Counted from the stretch's first letter, positions 1 through 9,086 are shown. The stretch: DNA of 64,000 nt from Aerococcus urinae (GCF_001543175.1 NZ_CP014161.1:248001-312000), one strand, 5' to 3'. Notes: generated by a model not told the origin, from the sequence alone. Numbers and translations: made by a program.

Positions 1-335
1 AGGACACTGTTAACAGAAATATCTAAGGCGTGGTATTCATCGATTAAACGTAAGACTTCAAGGTCATAAGTGATGCCATAGTCGCCCCGCATTTTGTTAC
101 TTTCAATGTCTCCAGCATAGACACAGATAATAATTTCGGCTTGGTCCTTCATTCTTTCCAAGAGTTTTAATTTGGCATCTTCATCGAAACCTGGAAGGAC
201 CCGTTTGGCGTGCTTATCGCCGATTAATTTTCCCCCAAATTCCAGGTAGAGCTTATCTTTGCCTTCAACTCGCTTAAAGATATACTTTGACTGTTCTTCA
301 AGATACTTTTTAGTGTCAAAACCAATTTTACCCAT
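1..335 (-). CDS. DUF1846 family protein (5' part only)
   Basis: Translating the minus strand from the ATG at 333-335 gives an N-terminus beginning [20 protein letters not shown], followed by [20 protein letters not shown] and [10 protein letters not shown] recognise this as the start of the DUF1846 (UPF0371) family, whose members are about 490-500 residues long and have no firmly assigned function. Only about 111 residues lie in the window; the reading frame is open to base 1, so the 3' part is outside. A 9-bp-arm inverted repeat sits about 30 bp upstream of the start. The family assignment rests on recognition of the conserved N-terminal block and is fairly sure; function is unknown. Confidence 0.8.
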   Translation of the reverse strand, partial: MGKIGFDTKKYLEEQSKYIFKRVEGKDKLYLEFGGKLIGDKHAKRVLPGFDEDAKLKLLERMKDQAEIIICVYAGDIESNKMRGDYGITYDLEVLRLIDEYHALDISVNSV

Positions 336-363
336 ACTCTTACACTCACTTTCTCTTTTTTAT

Positions 364-383
364 TAACGATCAAGTGATCGTTA
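364..383. promoter_or_regulatory. Inverted repeat upstream of DUF1846 gene, possible operator
   Basis: The arms TAACGATCA and TGATCGTTA are perfect 9-bp complements separated by two bases. The element lies about 30 bp upstream of the DUF1846 start, a place where a repressor site would be expected. It is not followed by a T-run on either strand, so a terminator is unlikely. The cognate regulator cannot be named. Confidence 0.45.
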
Positions 384-489
384 CTTGTCTCGGTTCATGT
401 GTTAGTCCAACAAATGAACACCTACAATATGATACACGAAAAAGCTCGCTTGCACAGTAGAAAAAAATAATTCTCGTAAAATATTAGTC

Positions 490-561
490 AAAAACGATAA
501 AAAGCAAAGACTGATTCCCCTTATTTCAAGCTTTTGGCATAGAAGAATCAGCTTTGCTTTA
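490..561 (-). terminator. Rho-independent terminator of the beta-glucuronidase gene
   Basis: On the minus strand the segment 545-560 pairs with 501-517 (one bulged base), followed by a T-rich tract corresponding to plus-strand 491-503. It lies just beyond the stop codon of the beta-glucuronidase gene. The remaining sequence between this and the DUF1846 gene shows nothing else I can support. Confidence 0.6.
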
Positions 562-581
562 AATGATTTTATAAATCAGGC

Positions 582-2417
582 CTAGTTTGTTTTTATTTTA
601 TAATTTAAGTTTGGTATCTTTTGCCAGCGGTCCTTAAGGAAACGAACCACCATTTTCGGTTCCCGGGCCCGGTTAAAGATACCTTTTTTGTTGCCTTGAA
701 CCCGTTGAACGCCAACTTTGGTTTGGAAGTCAGCAAAATTCCAAAGCTGCTCGCCGACAAAGTTATCCACTTGGTCAAAGACTCGAGACATCATGACATA
801 GTAGTCCCATTGGAATTCCTCTGTAAAGGGTTGCCGCTCGATGGCATGGAGGCCAGCAACCGTATCGACCCCGTATTCCGTGTACATGATAGGTTTATCT
901 GGATAGAGGGCTTGCCAGTCTTGTAATTCTTTTAGGCTCAAGTCTTCAGCTAAGTCAAAATTAGCGGTTTGGGTATACCAGCCGTAATAGCGATTAAGAC
1001 AAATAACATCAACCAGGTCAGAACATTGGTCAGTCTCTGGTGTGGATAAGAGAATATTGATCATAGTTAGGGGACGTTTTTGGGGGTCGAGCGACCGAGC
1101 TAAATCAAAGAGTGGCGCAAAATAATCGTGAGCTTCAGGGTTGAAGGTAGCTGCTTCATTAGCCAAGGACCACATCACTACACAAGCATGGTTTTTATCT
1201 CTTTGAATCAATTCGCGGATCACTTGTTCATGGGCGGCTTGGGTATCGAGTTCTTGGAAAGTATCATCGCGGTAGGTTTTGGGGTCAAAGTTAGACATAT
1301 TAAAACCAAAGGAGGACATAATCCCCACTCCAGTAGTTTCATCGATAACAACAATCCCTTCCCGGTCACAGAGCCTCATCATTTCCTCAGAGTAAGGGTA
1401 GTGGGAGGTGCGGATGGAGTTGGCCCCCATACTTTTTAAGAGGTTGATATCTAAGACATTATAAACAGGATCATAACCACGACCATGGGCATAGCTATCT
1501 TCATGTTTACCACAGCCTTTGAAATAAAAGGGTTCTTGGTTAATTAGAAATTGGCCATCTTTGACTTCCACCTTGCGAATACCAAATTCTTGCGAGTATG
1601 TATCTAGCAGTTCTCCCTCTCGGTAGAGGTCGACTTGGGCGGTATAGAGGTAAGCATTGAGTGGTTGCCAGAGATGGGGTTGGTCCAGATAAAATTTGCT
1701 CTCATTAGCCGCTCCTACTGCAACTAGCTTTTCAGCTTGGTCATAAATTTTCACCTGATAAGACAGGTCTTCCTTGGCTTGTGAATCGATGGTGACATCG
1801 AAGCTAACTTTAGCTTGGTCTAAGGAATCATTTAATTCAGGTAGGATGGTGAGGTCACTTAAGCAGGCAGCTTTTGAGCTGGTATAGATGACAATGGAAC
1901 GGTTAAGCCCAGCGTAATTGAAGAAATCAAAGTTTTCATCCAGGTCTCGATGGATCTTTCCTTGGTCGTCTTTCTCTTCACGGTAGTGGCCTACGGGTAG
2001 GGTGGTGTGGTCAAGAATATTGGAAAGCAGGACAGTTAGACGGTTAGGTTTAGTAAAAGAAACCGCGTCCGTAATCTTGCACTCAAAGGGAGTAAAGCCG
2101 CCTCGGTGGTGGGCCACTTCTTGACCATTGACATAGACCCAAGCTTGGTGGGTTGCCGAGCCGAAGCGGAGAAAAATATCCTGGTCAGCCAAAGTCTTGG
2201 GGAGGGTGAAGTCTCTTTGGTAGTAAAAGTAGCCGACATGGTTGCGAATGGCTGGGTCAGCCACTTGGTCATTGAAGGAGGCAGGGACCGCAACACTTAG
2301 CCAATGGTCTAAGGGGTCCTTAGGGTCATAACTTTCTCGGTCTTCTTTAATACGGAAGCGCCAGTTGCCATCGAGCGATAAGACACTACGACATGAGTTG
2401 GTTTGTGGATATAACAT
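582..2417 (-). CDS. uidA: Beta-glucuronidase (GH2)
   Basis: Glycoside hydrolase family 2 enzyme that hydrolyses beta-D-glucuronides to glucuronate and an aglycone, most likely in the cytoplasm because no signal peptide is visible. The protein has the N-terminal sugar-binding jelly roll (WRF at the start), the immunoglobulin-like middle domain and the TIM barrel. The acid/base Glu lies in WSLANEA (about residue 421) and the nucleophile in MYTEYG (about residue 514). The pair N-x-K in GNKKGIF, which recognises the glucuronate carboxylate, distinguishes it from beta-galactosidases. Length (611 aa) matches the family. The upstream Met at 2423 sits only a base or two from the AAAGGA ribosome binding site, so the Met at 2417 is the better start. 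No transporter or glucuronate catabolic gene is adjacent. Confidence 0.95.
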   Translation of the reverse strand: MLYPQTNSCRSVLSLDGNWRFRIKEDRESYDPKDPLDHWLSVAVPASFNDQVADPAIRNHVGYFYYQRDFTLPKTLADQDIFLRFGSATHQAWVYVNGQEVAHHRGGFTPFECKITDAVSFTKPNRLTVLLSNILDHTTLPVGHYREEKDDQGKIHRDLDENFDFFNYAGLNRSIVIYTSSKAACLSDLTILPELNDSLDQAKVSFDVTIDSQAKEDLSYQVKIYDQAEKLVAVGAANESKFYLDQPHLWQPLNAYLYTAQVDLYREGELLDTYSQEFGIRKVEVKDGQFLINQEPFYFKGCGKHEDSYAHGRGYDPVYNVLDINLLKSMGANSIRTSHYPYSEEMMRLCDREGIVVIDETTGVGIMSSFGFNMSNFDPKTYRDDTFQELDTQAAHEQVIRELIQRDKNHACVVMWSLANEAATFNPEAHDYFAPLFDLARSLDPQKRPLTMINILLSTPETDQCSDLVDVICLNRYYGWYTQTANFDLAEDLSLKELQDWQALYPDKPIMYTEYGVDTVAGLHAIERQPFTEEFQWDYYVMMSRVFDQVDNFVGEQLWNFADFQTKVGVQRVQGNKKGIFNRAREPKMVVRFLKDRWQKIPNLNYKIKTN

Positions 2418-2501
2418 CTTCATTTCCTTTCTATAGATTTTCTCTTAGCCGGCCTGTAGGTCATGATTGGGAAAATCTTCTTGTAATTACTTTAACAGGA
2501 C

Positions 2502-2535
2502 TTTTGCTGAAACAGAAATAAAAGTGTCAGCAAAA
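2502..2535. promoter_or_regulatory. Inverted repeat between uidA and adcA promoters
   Basis: TTTTGCTGA and TCAGCAAAA form perfect 9-bp arms separated by 16 bases, about 90 bp upstream of the beta-glucuronidase start. The spacing would place both half-sites on one DNA face about 2.5 helical turns apart, as for a dimeric repressor or activator. The assignment to uidA rather than adcA is an inference. Confidence 0.35.
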
Positions 2536-2537
2536 AA

Positions 2538-2560
2538 TAAATCGTAATATTTACGATTTA
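2538..2560. promoter_or_regulatory. Zur-type zinc operator, upstream copy
   Basis: Perfect 10-bp arms TAAATCGTAA and TTACGATTTA are separated by TAT. This matches the Bacillus Zur box (AAATCGTAAT-n-ATTACGATTT) with one mismatch. It lies immediately upstream of the -35 element TTGACT (2564-2569) of the zinc lipoprotein promoter. Confidence 0.8.
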
Positions 2561-2563
2561 CTA

Positions 2564-2592
2564 TTGACTTCGATCGGAAGAATCGATAATAT
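2564..2592 (+). promoter_or_regulatory. Promoter of the adcA-pht operon
   Basis: TTGACT at 2564-2569 and TAATAT at 2587-2592 are separated by 17 bp. The promoter is bracketed by two nearly identical Zur-type boxes, which predicts tight repression when zinc is plentiful. Confidence 0.7.
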
Positions 2593-2614
2593 AAATCGTA
2601 AGAGTTACGATTTA
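2592..2614. promoter_or_regulatory. Zur-type zinc operator, downstream copy
   Basis: The same 10-bp arms as in the upstream box, here with GAG in the centre, overlap the end of the -10 element and the likely transcription start. Zur bound here would block polymerase directly. The ribosome binding site of the lipoprotein gene follows at 2622-2629. Confidence 0.8.
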
Positions 2615-2636
2615 AAAATTAAGAGGAGGAAATCAA

Positions 2637-3578
2637 GTGAAAAAATCGGTTAAAAGCCTAATCTTCAGCATGTTTTTACTCGCTTTATTAGTGTTTACTG
2701 GTGCTTGTACGAAGAATACTGGGGATAAAGAAGTCAAGGGGCTAAATATTGTCACTAGTTTTTACCCAATTTATGAAATGACCCGGGCGGTTTCGGGAGA
2801 CTTGAATACGGTGCAAATGATTCAAAGTGGAGCCGGTATTCATTCCTTTGAACCCTCAGCCAATGATATTGCTGCCATTGAAAAGGCAGATGTCTTCGTT
2901 TATCACTCGCGGACCTTGGAAGGCTGGGCCAAGAACCTTAAGGAAAACCTGAAAGATTCTCCAGTCAAAGTTATCGAAGGATCAGAAGACTTAACACTAG
3001 ACAAGGTTCCTGGCTTAGAAGACCTCGACCCTGGACAAGAAGTCGATGAAAAAACGCTCTATGATCCCCACTCCTGGCTTGATCCGGTACTTGTCGGTCA
3101 AGAGGTGCAAAGTATTGCTAAGCAATTAAGTGCAATTGATCCTGACCATGCAGCAATCTATCAAAAGAACGCTGATGACTATCAAGCTCAGGCCCAAGAG
3201 CTAGTGGATAAATACCAAGATCAATTTAAAGAGCTCAAGCAAAAAACTTTTGTCACCCAGCACACGGCTTTTTCTTATTTAGCTAATCGCTTTGGCTTAC
3301 AGCAATTAGGCATATCGGGGATTTCACCGGACCAAGAGCCAAGTGCCCAGCAAATGGCTGAAATTCAAGACTTTGTAAAAACTTACCAGGTCAAGACCAT
3401 TTTCGTTGAGCCTCAAGTGTCTACCAAAATTGCTGAGGTCATTTCCCAAGCAACGGGGGCTCAATTGGATACCTTAAGTCCCTTGGAAGCTGACCCCAAA
3501 AATGACAAAGGGCTCTTAGGTAATATCGAGATGAATTTACAAACCCTCTTAAAGCATTTACAAGAAGATAAAAAGTAG
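2637..3578 (+). CDS. adcA: Zinc ABC transporter substrate-binding lipoprotein (AdcA/ZnuA type)
   Basis: Cluster A-I solute-binding protein that captures Zn2+ (possibly Mn2+) outside the membrane for an ABC importer. A lipoprotein signal with lipobox FTGAC is at about residues 20-24. Metal ligands typical of the family are visible: HSFEPS, DPHSWLDP, QHTAFSY and a C-terminal acidic position. The histidine-rich loop seen in many ZnuA proteins is short or absent, with an acidic stretch (DLDPGQEVDE) in its place. The GTG start at 2637 is preceded by AGGAGGA. The Zur-flanked promoter supports zinc rather than manganese. The ATPase and permease genes are not adjacent, so it must use components encoded elsewhere. 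It is followed by the histidine-triad gene 17 bp downstream, presumably in one operon. Confidence 0.88.
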   Translation: MKKSVKSLIFSMFLLALLVFTGACTKNTGDKEVKGLNIVTSFYPIYEMTRAVSGDLNTVQMIQSGAGIHSFEPSANDIAAIEKADVFVYHSRTLEGWAKNLKENLKDSPVKVIEGSEDLTLDKVPGLEDLDPGQEVDEKTLYDPHSWLDPVLVGQEVQSIAKQLSAIDPDHAAIYQKNADDYQAQAQELVDKYQDQFKELKQKTFVTQHTAFSYLANRFGLQQLGISGISPDQEPSAQQMAEIQDFVKTYQVKTIFVEPQVSTKIAEVISQATGAQLDTLSPLEADPKNDKGLLGNIEMNLQTLLKHLQEDKK

Positions 3579-3595
3579 AAAGTGAGTGAATAATT

Positions 3596-6500
3596 GTGGA
3601 GAAGAAAAACATTAAGCAAGCCATTCTGGCCTGCTCAGCCTCAGCGCTCTTATTAGGAGGGGGCTATTATTGGGGTTACTCCCAGGGGCATTCAGGCAAT
3701 GAATCGGCGATTAATTATGTTGCTGACCAAGGCTTGGGAAAAGATGGGGCCGAAGCCAAGAAATTATCTCATGCGGATGATGAAATCGAAGCGGAGCAAA
3801 TCGTGGTGAAGATCACTGATGATGGCTATGTTACTTCTCACGGTGACCATTTCCATTATTACAATGGTAAGGTTCCTTATGATGCCATTATTAGTGAAGA
3901 ATTGATTATGCGAGACCCCAACTACAAACTCCGTCAAGAAGATATCGTTAACGAAGTTCGGGACGGCTATATCATTAAGGTTAATGGGAAATATTACCTC
4001 TATCTAAAAGATCCTAATAAGGCTGTTAATGTGCGCAGTAAGGAAGAAATTGAAGAGCAAAGAAAACTGCACAATGTTAAAGAAGACGGTAGCCACGGAG
4101 GACATACCATGACTAAGGCTGAGGCCCAAGCTGTCCAAGCAGCTAAAGCCCAAGGCCGTTATACTACCGATGATGGTTATGTTTTTACTGTAGGGAGCAT
4201 TGTTCAAGATACTGGGGACGCTTATATTTGTGCCCATGGCGACCACTTCCACTATGTACCTAAGGCAGATCTTTCTCCAGCGGAACGGGCGGCCGCAGCG
4301 GCCTATATGGCAGGAAGATCAGGATCTTCTCAACCAGGATCAGCGGGCCCTTCGCATAGTAGTGGACAAAGCATCGTTAGCCAACGTTTAAATAATAGTC
4401 CTTATGCTGGCCTAGTGAATGGGAATAATAGCTGGCAAAACCCACAGGGATCAACGGGTAAAATAAGTCCCCAAAATCAAGCCAACCAAGAAGCTCAGCA
4501 AGCGAGTCAGGGACAGCGCTCTGGCTTAGACGGTTTATTAGACCAACTCTATAAACTGCCAATGAATCAACGCCATGTAGAGTCCGATGGCTTAGTTTTT
4601 GATCCGGTAAAAGTCACCAAAAGAAACAATTTCGGCTATGTCCTCCCCCATGGCGACCACTTCCATATTATTCCTTTTGATCAACTATCTGATTTGGAAA
4701 TTGCGGCCACTGAAGCTTATTTAAAGGCTGGGAACTACAACTACCAAGCGCCTAAAGACCATTCAAAAACGACAGCATCGAATAAGAAAGCACAAACGGG
4801 GCATCAGCCTGAGAAAAAAGATCAAGCATCTCCTGGGCAAAAAGAGCCAGCAGGACAGAAAACCCATGAGCATGGACAAGGCAATAAAGATCAAGGAAAG
4901 GATCTTTCCCCCTTAGAAGAAGCGCGGCGTCAGGGACGATATACTACCGATGACGGGTATATTTTTACCCCTGAATCGATCGTTTCCGACCAAGGCGATG
5001 GCTATATCTGTCAGCACGGCGATCATTTCCACTATGTCCCTAAGGATGATTTAAGTGCTAATGAGCGCGCTCAAGCCAAGGCATATCTTAATAAGAAGAG
5101 CGGGCAAGCTGGAGCACAGCAAGACCAGACTGAGAAGGTCATTAGGCCCTTAGACCCAGTTCGCCCGCAAGTGAATAAACCAGGCTTTAAACCTAGCCAA
5201 ATCGATCATCCCAAAGAAGCAAAACCACAAGTGCAAAAAGATCTCAATGACAGTCCGGCAAATACTCAAAAATCACTAGAGCAAATGTTGGATGAACTTT
5301 ACTCTCTTCCTTTAAAAGAACGCCATAGGGAAGGGGATGGCTTATTATTCGATCCGATGAAAGTCACGCGTAAGACAAATTTTGGCTACGTTCATCCCCA
5401 TGGTGACCACCACCATGTGATTCCTTTGCAAGAATTATCCGCTCTTGAAATTGCTGCAACGGAGGCTCATCTCAACAATCCTTCTTATACATACCAAGCT
5501 GGGAAAACCGATCAGGAAAGTAAACCTTCAGATTCCCATGGTGAAGAGATAAATCATCAAGCAGATGAGTCTAAAAACCAAGCAAGCCAGGTTGACGATA
5601 GCCAAGAGGAGAAAGACCAAAATAAGGTAAACTTCCTTGCTCTGGCTCAAAAAATCGATAAATCCGCCAAAGGGAAAGATCATAAAGCCTATACCACTGA
5701 TGATGGCTATCGCTTTAGCCCAGAGTCGATCGTAGAGTACGATAGTAACGGTTTTATCACCCAACACGGTGATCACAGTCACTATGTTCCCTTTGCTGAT
5801 TTGGATGATGAAGAGATCCGTCAAGCACAGGATTATGTCAATAGCGGGAAAAAGGAAATTAAGTTTATCGAAGCAAGTCAGGATTCTGCTGATGAAATCG
5901 ATAAGAAACTTTCTTTAATCGTCCTGGAAAGTGGGGTTAAGAAGGCCGATCTTAAAGTAACCGGCAATAAAGTCATTGTTCCGCATGGTAATCATAGTCA
6001 TATGAAGAATTTATCGGACTATCCTTCCTACCTAAGAGCGAGTGATTTTTCTACTGCTGAAGAATATAAAGACTATATTTTAGGATTAAAATTGAGTCAG
6101 TTCAAATTGGAACATGGTCTCCAAGACAAAGAAGTTTTACGTGATGGTGATCAGTTACTTGCTGTTCTCGCGGATAAAACGATTGCTAAAAAACTTGATG
6201 ATATTGCTTTGCCAATCGACTATGAAACTGTTTCATTTAGCTCTTCTAAAAATGACCAAGATGAGAAGAAGGAAGAAATTGTAGCCGAGCAGCCACAAGC
6301 TACCCCTATCCCTGAAGGGCTCTTTACCCCTCAGCAATTGGCAGCTGTGAATATACAGATGGCTTATCCGGAAAGAGAAGAAAATGGGGTCTTCTTGGTT
6401 TACCATATTGACCACTGGCACAAAATCGAAGATATCCATTTAAATGCTTGGTTTAACCAAGATAAGGAAAAAATCGAAAAGGCTAAGGCAAGTATGCGTT

Positions 6501-7762
6501 ATTTAATCGCTCATCCTGAAGCTAAAATGCCGCCTAAAAATGGTTTTGGTGTCCCTCATAACCACTCAGAGGATGACAAGGATTTCTATGTGACCTTTAA
6601 TGGTAAAAAGTATAAGGCTTTCGGTAAGGGGCTCCAAGTAGGGCCTTATAATACCGGTTCTGAAGGCTATGTTTTCAGTAAGGATAATATCTTAGGGGTG
6701 GATGACCATGGTGTAACCACTGCGCACCGAGAAGATGGCCATGCCCATACCCACTATATTGAATTTGGCGAATTAAAGGCCTATGAACTTGCCCAAGTGG
6801 AAGAATGGATGGAAGAACAGGGAATAGCAGTTGAAAAGACTAAGGATCAAAGCCCTCAAATCGATCCGGAAAGTGTTGTGCCTGACAAGCGTGATGACCG
6901 TTACGTCTTCGAAGGTGACAATGGTAAGGAATTTTATGTCTATAAATTTGAATTAAGACCGGAGCAAATTGCTGCCGTCGAAGCGGTCTTAACCAGAAAG
7001 ACACTTGATCCTCAAGCAGTATTAGGCAAGGATGCAGATGGTTACCACTTTAAAGTGAATGGAGAGTCGGTGGTCTATCCAGCTGAAGCTTTATCCGATT
7101 ATCAAGTTGAAAAAATTGAACGACAACTTTTCTTGAAGAATTTCCAAGCAGATAAAGTGCATAGCCGCTTTTCACACGGATACCTCTTCCAATTTGACCA
7201 AGGTAACCAGTACTTCAGTCAGTCTGAACTTTCAAAAGAACAAATTACCGCGGTAGAAAAAGTCTTGCAGCAAAGAGATAGCAAGACCCCAGAAAAAGAG
7301 CTAGCCACCGATTCAAAAGTAGCTACCGGGCAAAAAAACGATGCCGAACGGATTGAAACGGCAAAGGAAGCCTTTCTCGCTACTCATGGCTTTAATCCGG
7401 AAGAAGTAAAATCCAGGACAGCTGGAGGCTACATCTTTGAAATCTTCGGCACGGAATACAAGCTGACAGTTTATAAACCAGAAACTGGACAGGCTAAAAA
7501 GGCCAGTGAATTAAGTTCTGACCAAGTTGCTGCAGTGGAAGCAGTGCTCAAATCGCGTGAGCAAGAAAAGGCTAACTTAACTTCTGAGAGCGATCACAAT
7601 CCGTCCTTAGATAATAGTGAGGAAAAGAAAGATCTAGCAGAAAATGTGCATACTGAAACAGTAAATTCAGAAAATACTGAAGTCGAAAAAATCAATGACA
7701 AAGAAGTTTTGCCAGAAAACAGTGAGACCAACCTGACTACTGAAGTCAAAGCGGCAAACTAA
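3596..7762 (+). CDS. Giant polyhistidine triad (Pht) surface protein
   Basis: Streptococcal Pht-family protein of 1388 aa, longer than typical PhtD/PhtE (about 840-1040). After an N-terminal hydrophobic export segment (residues about 8-27, containing ILAC, a poor lipobox) come repeated HxxHxH motifs: HGDHFH four times, then HGDHHH, HGDHSH, HGNHSH and HIDHWH, plus looser HNHSED and HAHTHY clusters. Each of the first modules pairs YTTDDGY with a His triad; linkers are rich in Gln, Lys and Pro. The C-terminal third has several repeats ending in EQIAAVEAVL or DQVAAVEAVL. Known Pht proteins bind Zn2+ and hand it to AdcA-type lipoproteins, which fits the upstream neighbour and shared Zur promoter. 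Start is GTG at 3596 with a weak GAAAGTGAG Shine-Dalgarno; translational coupling to adcA is plausible. Confidence 0.88.
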   Translation: MEKKNIKQAILACSASALLLGGGYYWGYSQGHSGNESAINYVADQGLGKDGAEAKKLSHADDEIEAEQIVVKITDDGYVTSHGDHFHYYNGKVPYDAIISEELIMRDPNYKLRQEDIVNEVRDGYIIKVNGKYYLYLKDPNKAVNVRSKEEIEEQRKLHNVKEDGSHGGHTMTKAEAQAVQAAKAQGRYTTDDGYVFTVGSIVQDTGDAYICAHGDHFHYVPKADLSPAERAAAAAYMAGRSGSSQPGSAGPSHSSGQSIVSQRLNNSPYAGLVNGNNSWQNPQGSTGKISPQNQANQEAQQASQGQRSGLDGLLDQLYKLPMNQRHVESDGLVFDPVKVTKRNNFGYVLPHGDHFHIIPFDQLSDLEIAATEAYLKAGNYNYQAPKDHSKTTASNKKAQTGHQPEKKDQASPGQKEPAGQKTHEHGQGNKDQGKDLSPLEEARRQGRYTTDDGYIFTPESIVSDQGDGYICQHGDHFHYVPKDDLSANERAQAKAYLNKKSGQAGAQQDQTEKVIRPLDPVRPQVNKPGFKPSQIDHPKEAKPQVQKDLNDSPANTQKSLEQMLDELYSLPLKERHREGDGLLFDPMKVTRKTNFGYVHPHGDHHHVIPLQELSALEIAATEAHLNNPSYTYQAGKTDQESKPSDSHGEEINHQADESKNQASQVDDSQEEKDQNKVNFLALAQKIDKSAKGKDHKAYTTDDGYRFSPESIVEYDSNGFITQHGDHSHYVPFADLDDEEIRQAQDYVNSGKKEIKFIEASQDSADEIDKKLSLIVLESGVKKADLKVTGNKVIVPHGNHSHMKNLSDYPSYLRASDFSTAEEYKDYILGLKLSQFKLEHGLQDKEVLRDGDQLLAVLADKTIAKKLDDIALPIDYETVSFSSSKNDQDEKKEEIVAEQPQATPIPEGLFTPQQLAAVNIQMAYPEREENGVFLVYHIDHWHKIEDIHLNAWFNQDKEKIEKAKASMRYLIAHPEAKMPPKNGFGVPHNHSEDDKDFYVTFNGKKYKAFGKGLQVGPYNTGSEGYVFSKDNILGVDDHGVTTAHREDGHAHTHYIEFGELKAYELAQVEEWMEEQGIAVEKTKDQSPQIDPESVVPDKRDDRYVFEGDNGKEFYVYKFELRPEQIAAVEAVLTRKTLDPQAVLGKDADGYHFKVNGESVVYPAEALSDYQVEKIERQLFLKNFQADKVHSRFSHGYLFQFDQGNQYFSQSELSKEQITAVEKVLQQRDSKTPEKELATDSKVATGQKNDAERIETAKEAFLATHGFNPEEVKSRTAGGYIFEIFGTEYKLTVYKPETGQAKKASELSSDQVAAVEAVLKSREQEKANLTSESDHNPSLDNSEEKKDLAENVHTETVNSENTEVEKINDKEVLPENSETNLTTEVKAAN

Positions 7763-7824
7763 GCAGAGAAAATTCAGTATTTAATCGCTTAGACATTTGC
7801 TGAAGTCACAATACTAAGGCAAGA

Positions 7825-7880
7825 GGCTCCCTTTAAAGTTAACTTTAAACAAGTTAAAACTTTAGGGGGAGTTTTTTTCT
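7825..7880 (+). terminator. Terminator of the adcA-pht operon
   Basis: A long imperfect hairpin pairs CTCCCTTTAAAGTT with the AACTTTAGGGGGAG region and is followed by a run of seven T residues. The other sequence between pht and the lipoate ligase gene is AT-rich with a promoter for the next gene. Confidence 0.75.
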
Positions 7881-7921
7881 TAGCCCTTCGCTTATCAACC
7901 GCTTTCATTATCAGTTAAATT

Positions 7922-7930
7922 TGCTATAAT
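7922..7930 (+). promoter_or_regulatory. Extended -10 promoter of the lipoate ligase gene
   Basis: TGCTATAAT is an extended -10 element 54 bp before the start codon; the -35 region is poorly conserved, as is usual for this promoter class. Confidence 0.5.
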
Positions 7931-7983
7931 AAGCTCTGGTAAGCTTTATTAAATATGAATTAGTCATGAGAGGAAGGAAAACA

Positions 7984-8997
7984 ATGATTTTTGTAGATAA
8001 TAATAATCACTACGATGCTTCGGTTAATATTGCCTTGGAGACCTATTTGGTTGAAAACCGTCTGGTCGATGAACCCATCCTACTATTTTATATCAATGAT
8101 CCTTCGATTATTATTGGACGCAACCAAAATACTTATGAAGAGATTAACCAACGTTATGTGGATGAGCATAATATCCAAGTGGTTCGTCGCATGTCCGGTG
8201 GGGGAGCGGTTTATCATGACCGAGGTAACTTTTCCTTCTGCTTTATTAAAGATGATGATGGCAGTTTCCGTGACTTTGCCTCCTTTACTAAACCGGTGAT
8301 CGATGCCCTCCATAAGATGGGGGTGGAAGGCGCTGCCCTAAAGGGTCGTAATGACTTAGTGATTGGCGACCAAAAATTTTCTGGTAACGCTATGTACGCT
8401 AAGGACGGTCGGATGACTGCCCACGGGACCATTCTATTTGATGCGGACTTAAATGAGGTCAACAATGCCCTGAAACCCCGTAAAGAAAAATTCGAATCCA
8501 AAGGGATTAAGTCGGTTCGCTCACGGGTAACCAATATCAAACCCTTTGTCGACGAGGAGTACAAGAACCTTTCCACAGAAGAATTCCGTGACCGGATCCT
8601 ACTCGAAATCTTTGGGGTTGAAAGTCGTGAAGAAGTGCCTGAGTTAAAATTAACCCCTGAAATTTGGCAAGGAGTTATGGATTTACGGGCTGAACGGATG
8701 GGAAACTGGGAGTGGAATTATGGCCAATCCCCTGACTTTGATATCCAAGGTTCACATAAATTCCCCTTCGGCTTTGTGGACTTGCGTTTGAATGTTTCTA
8801 AGGGAGTCATTAGCCAAGCAAAGATCTACGGGGACTTCTTCGGTCTAGGAGAAATTTCTGATGTGGAAGAAACCTTGGATGGTGTCAAATACGACCGTCA
8901 AGCCATGGTTGATGCCTTAAGTGATCTAGACTTAAATAAATACCTCGGTGATGTCACTGCGGAAGAATTAGTGGATATTGTTTTCCAAGAAGCCTAG
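7984..8997 (+). CDS. lplA: Lipoate-protein ligase
   Basis: Activates free lipoate with ATP and attaches it to lipoyl domains of 2-oxoacid dehydrogenases or the glycine cleavage H protein. The conserved blocks RRMSGGGAVYHD, NFSFCF, GRNDLVIGDQKFSGNA and HGTILFDADL (adenylate and lipoate binding) are all present, and a C-terminal accessory domain brings length to 337 aa, usual for LplA/LplJ of Firmicutes. A Met at 7966 lacks a ribosome binding site; the Met at 7984 follows AGGAAGGA and starts exactly where family members start. The gene is monocistronic, with its own promoter and a hairpin downstream. Confidence 0.93.
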   Translation: MIFVDNNNHYDASVNIALETYLVENRLVDEPILLFYINDPSIIIGRNQNTYEEINQRYVDEHNIQVVRRMSGGGAVYHDRGNFSFCFIKDDDGSFRDFASFTKPVIDALHKMGVEGAALKGRNDLVIGDQKFSGNAMYAKDGRMTAHGTILFDADLNEVNNALKPRKEKFESKGIKSVRSRVTNIKPFVDEEYKNLSTEEFRDRILLEIFGVESREEVPELKLTPEIWQGVMDLRAERMGNWEWNYGQSPDFDIQGSHKFPFGFVDLRLNVSKGVISQAKIYGDFFGLGEISDVEETLDGVKYDRQAMVDALSDLDLNKYLGDVTAEELVDIVFQEA

Positions 8998-9086
8998 AAA
9001 ATGCCTTCTTGGGGATAATTTGAGGAAAAACGCTAAAACCGTCTGTATGAGAGAGCGGTCTGTGGATAAAAACTGAATAATTGAAC

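Noticed and set aside
3439-3624. Minus-strand frame opposite the end of adcA and start of pht
   Set aside because: It lies antisense to two well-supported genes, has no ribosome binding site and no recognisable family.
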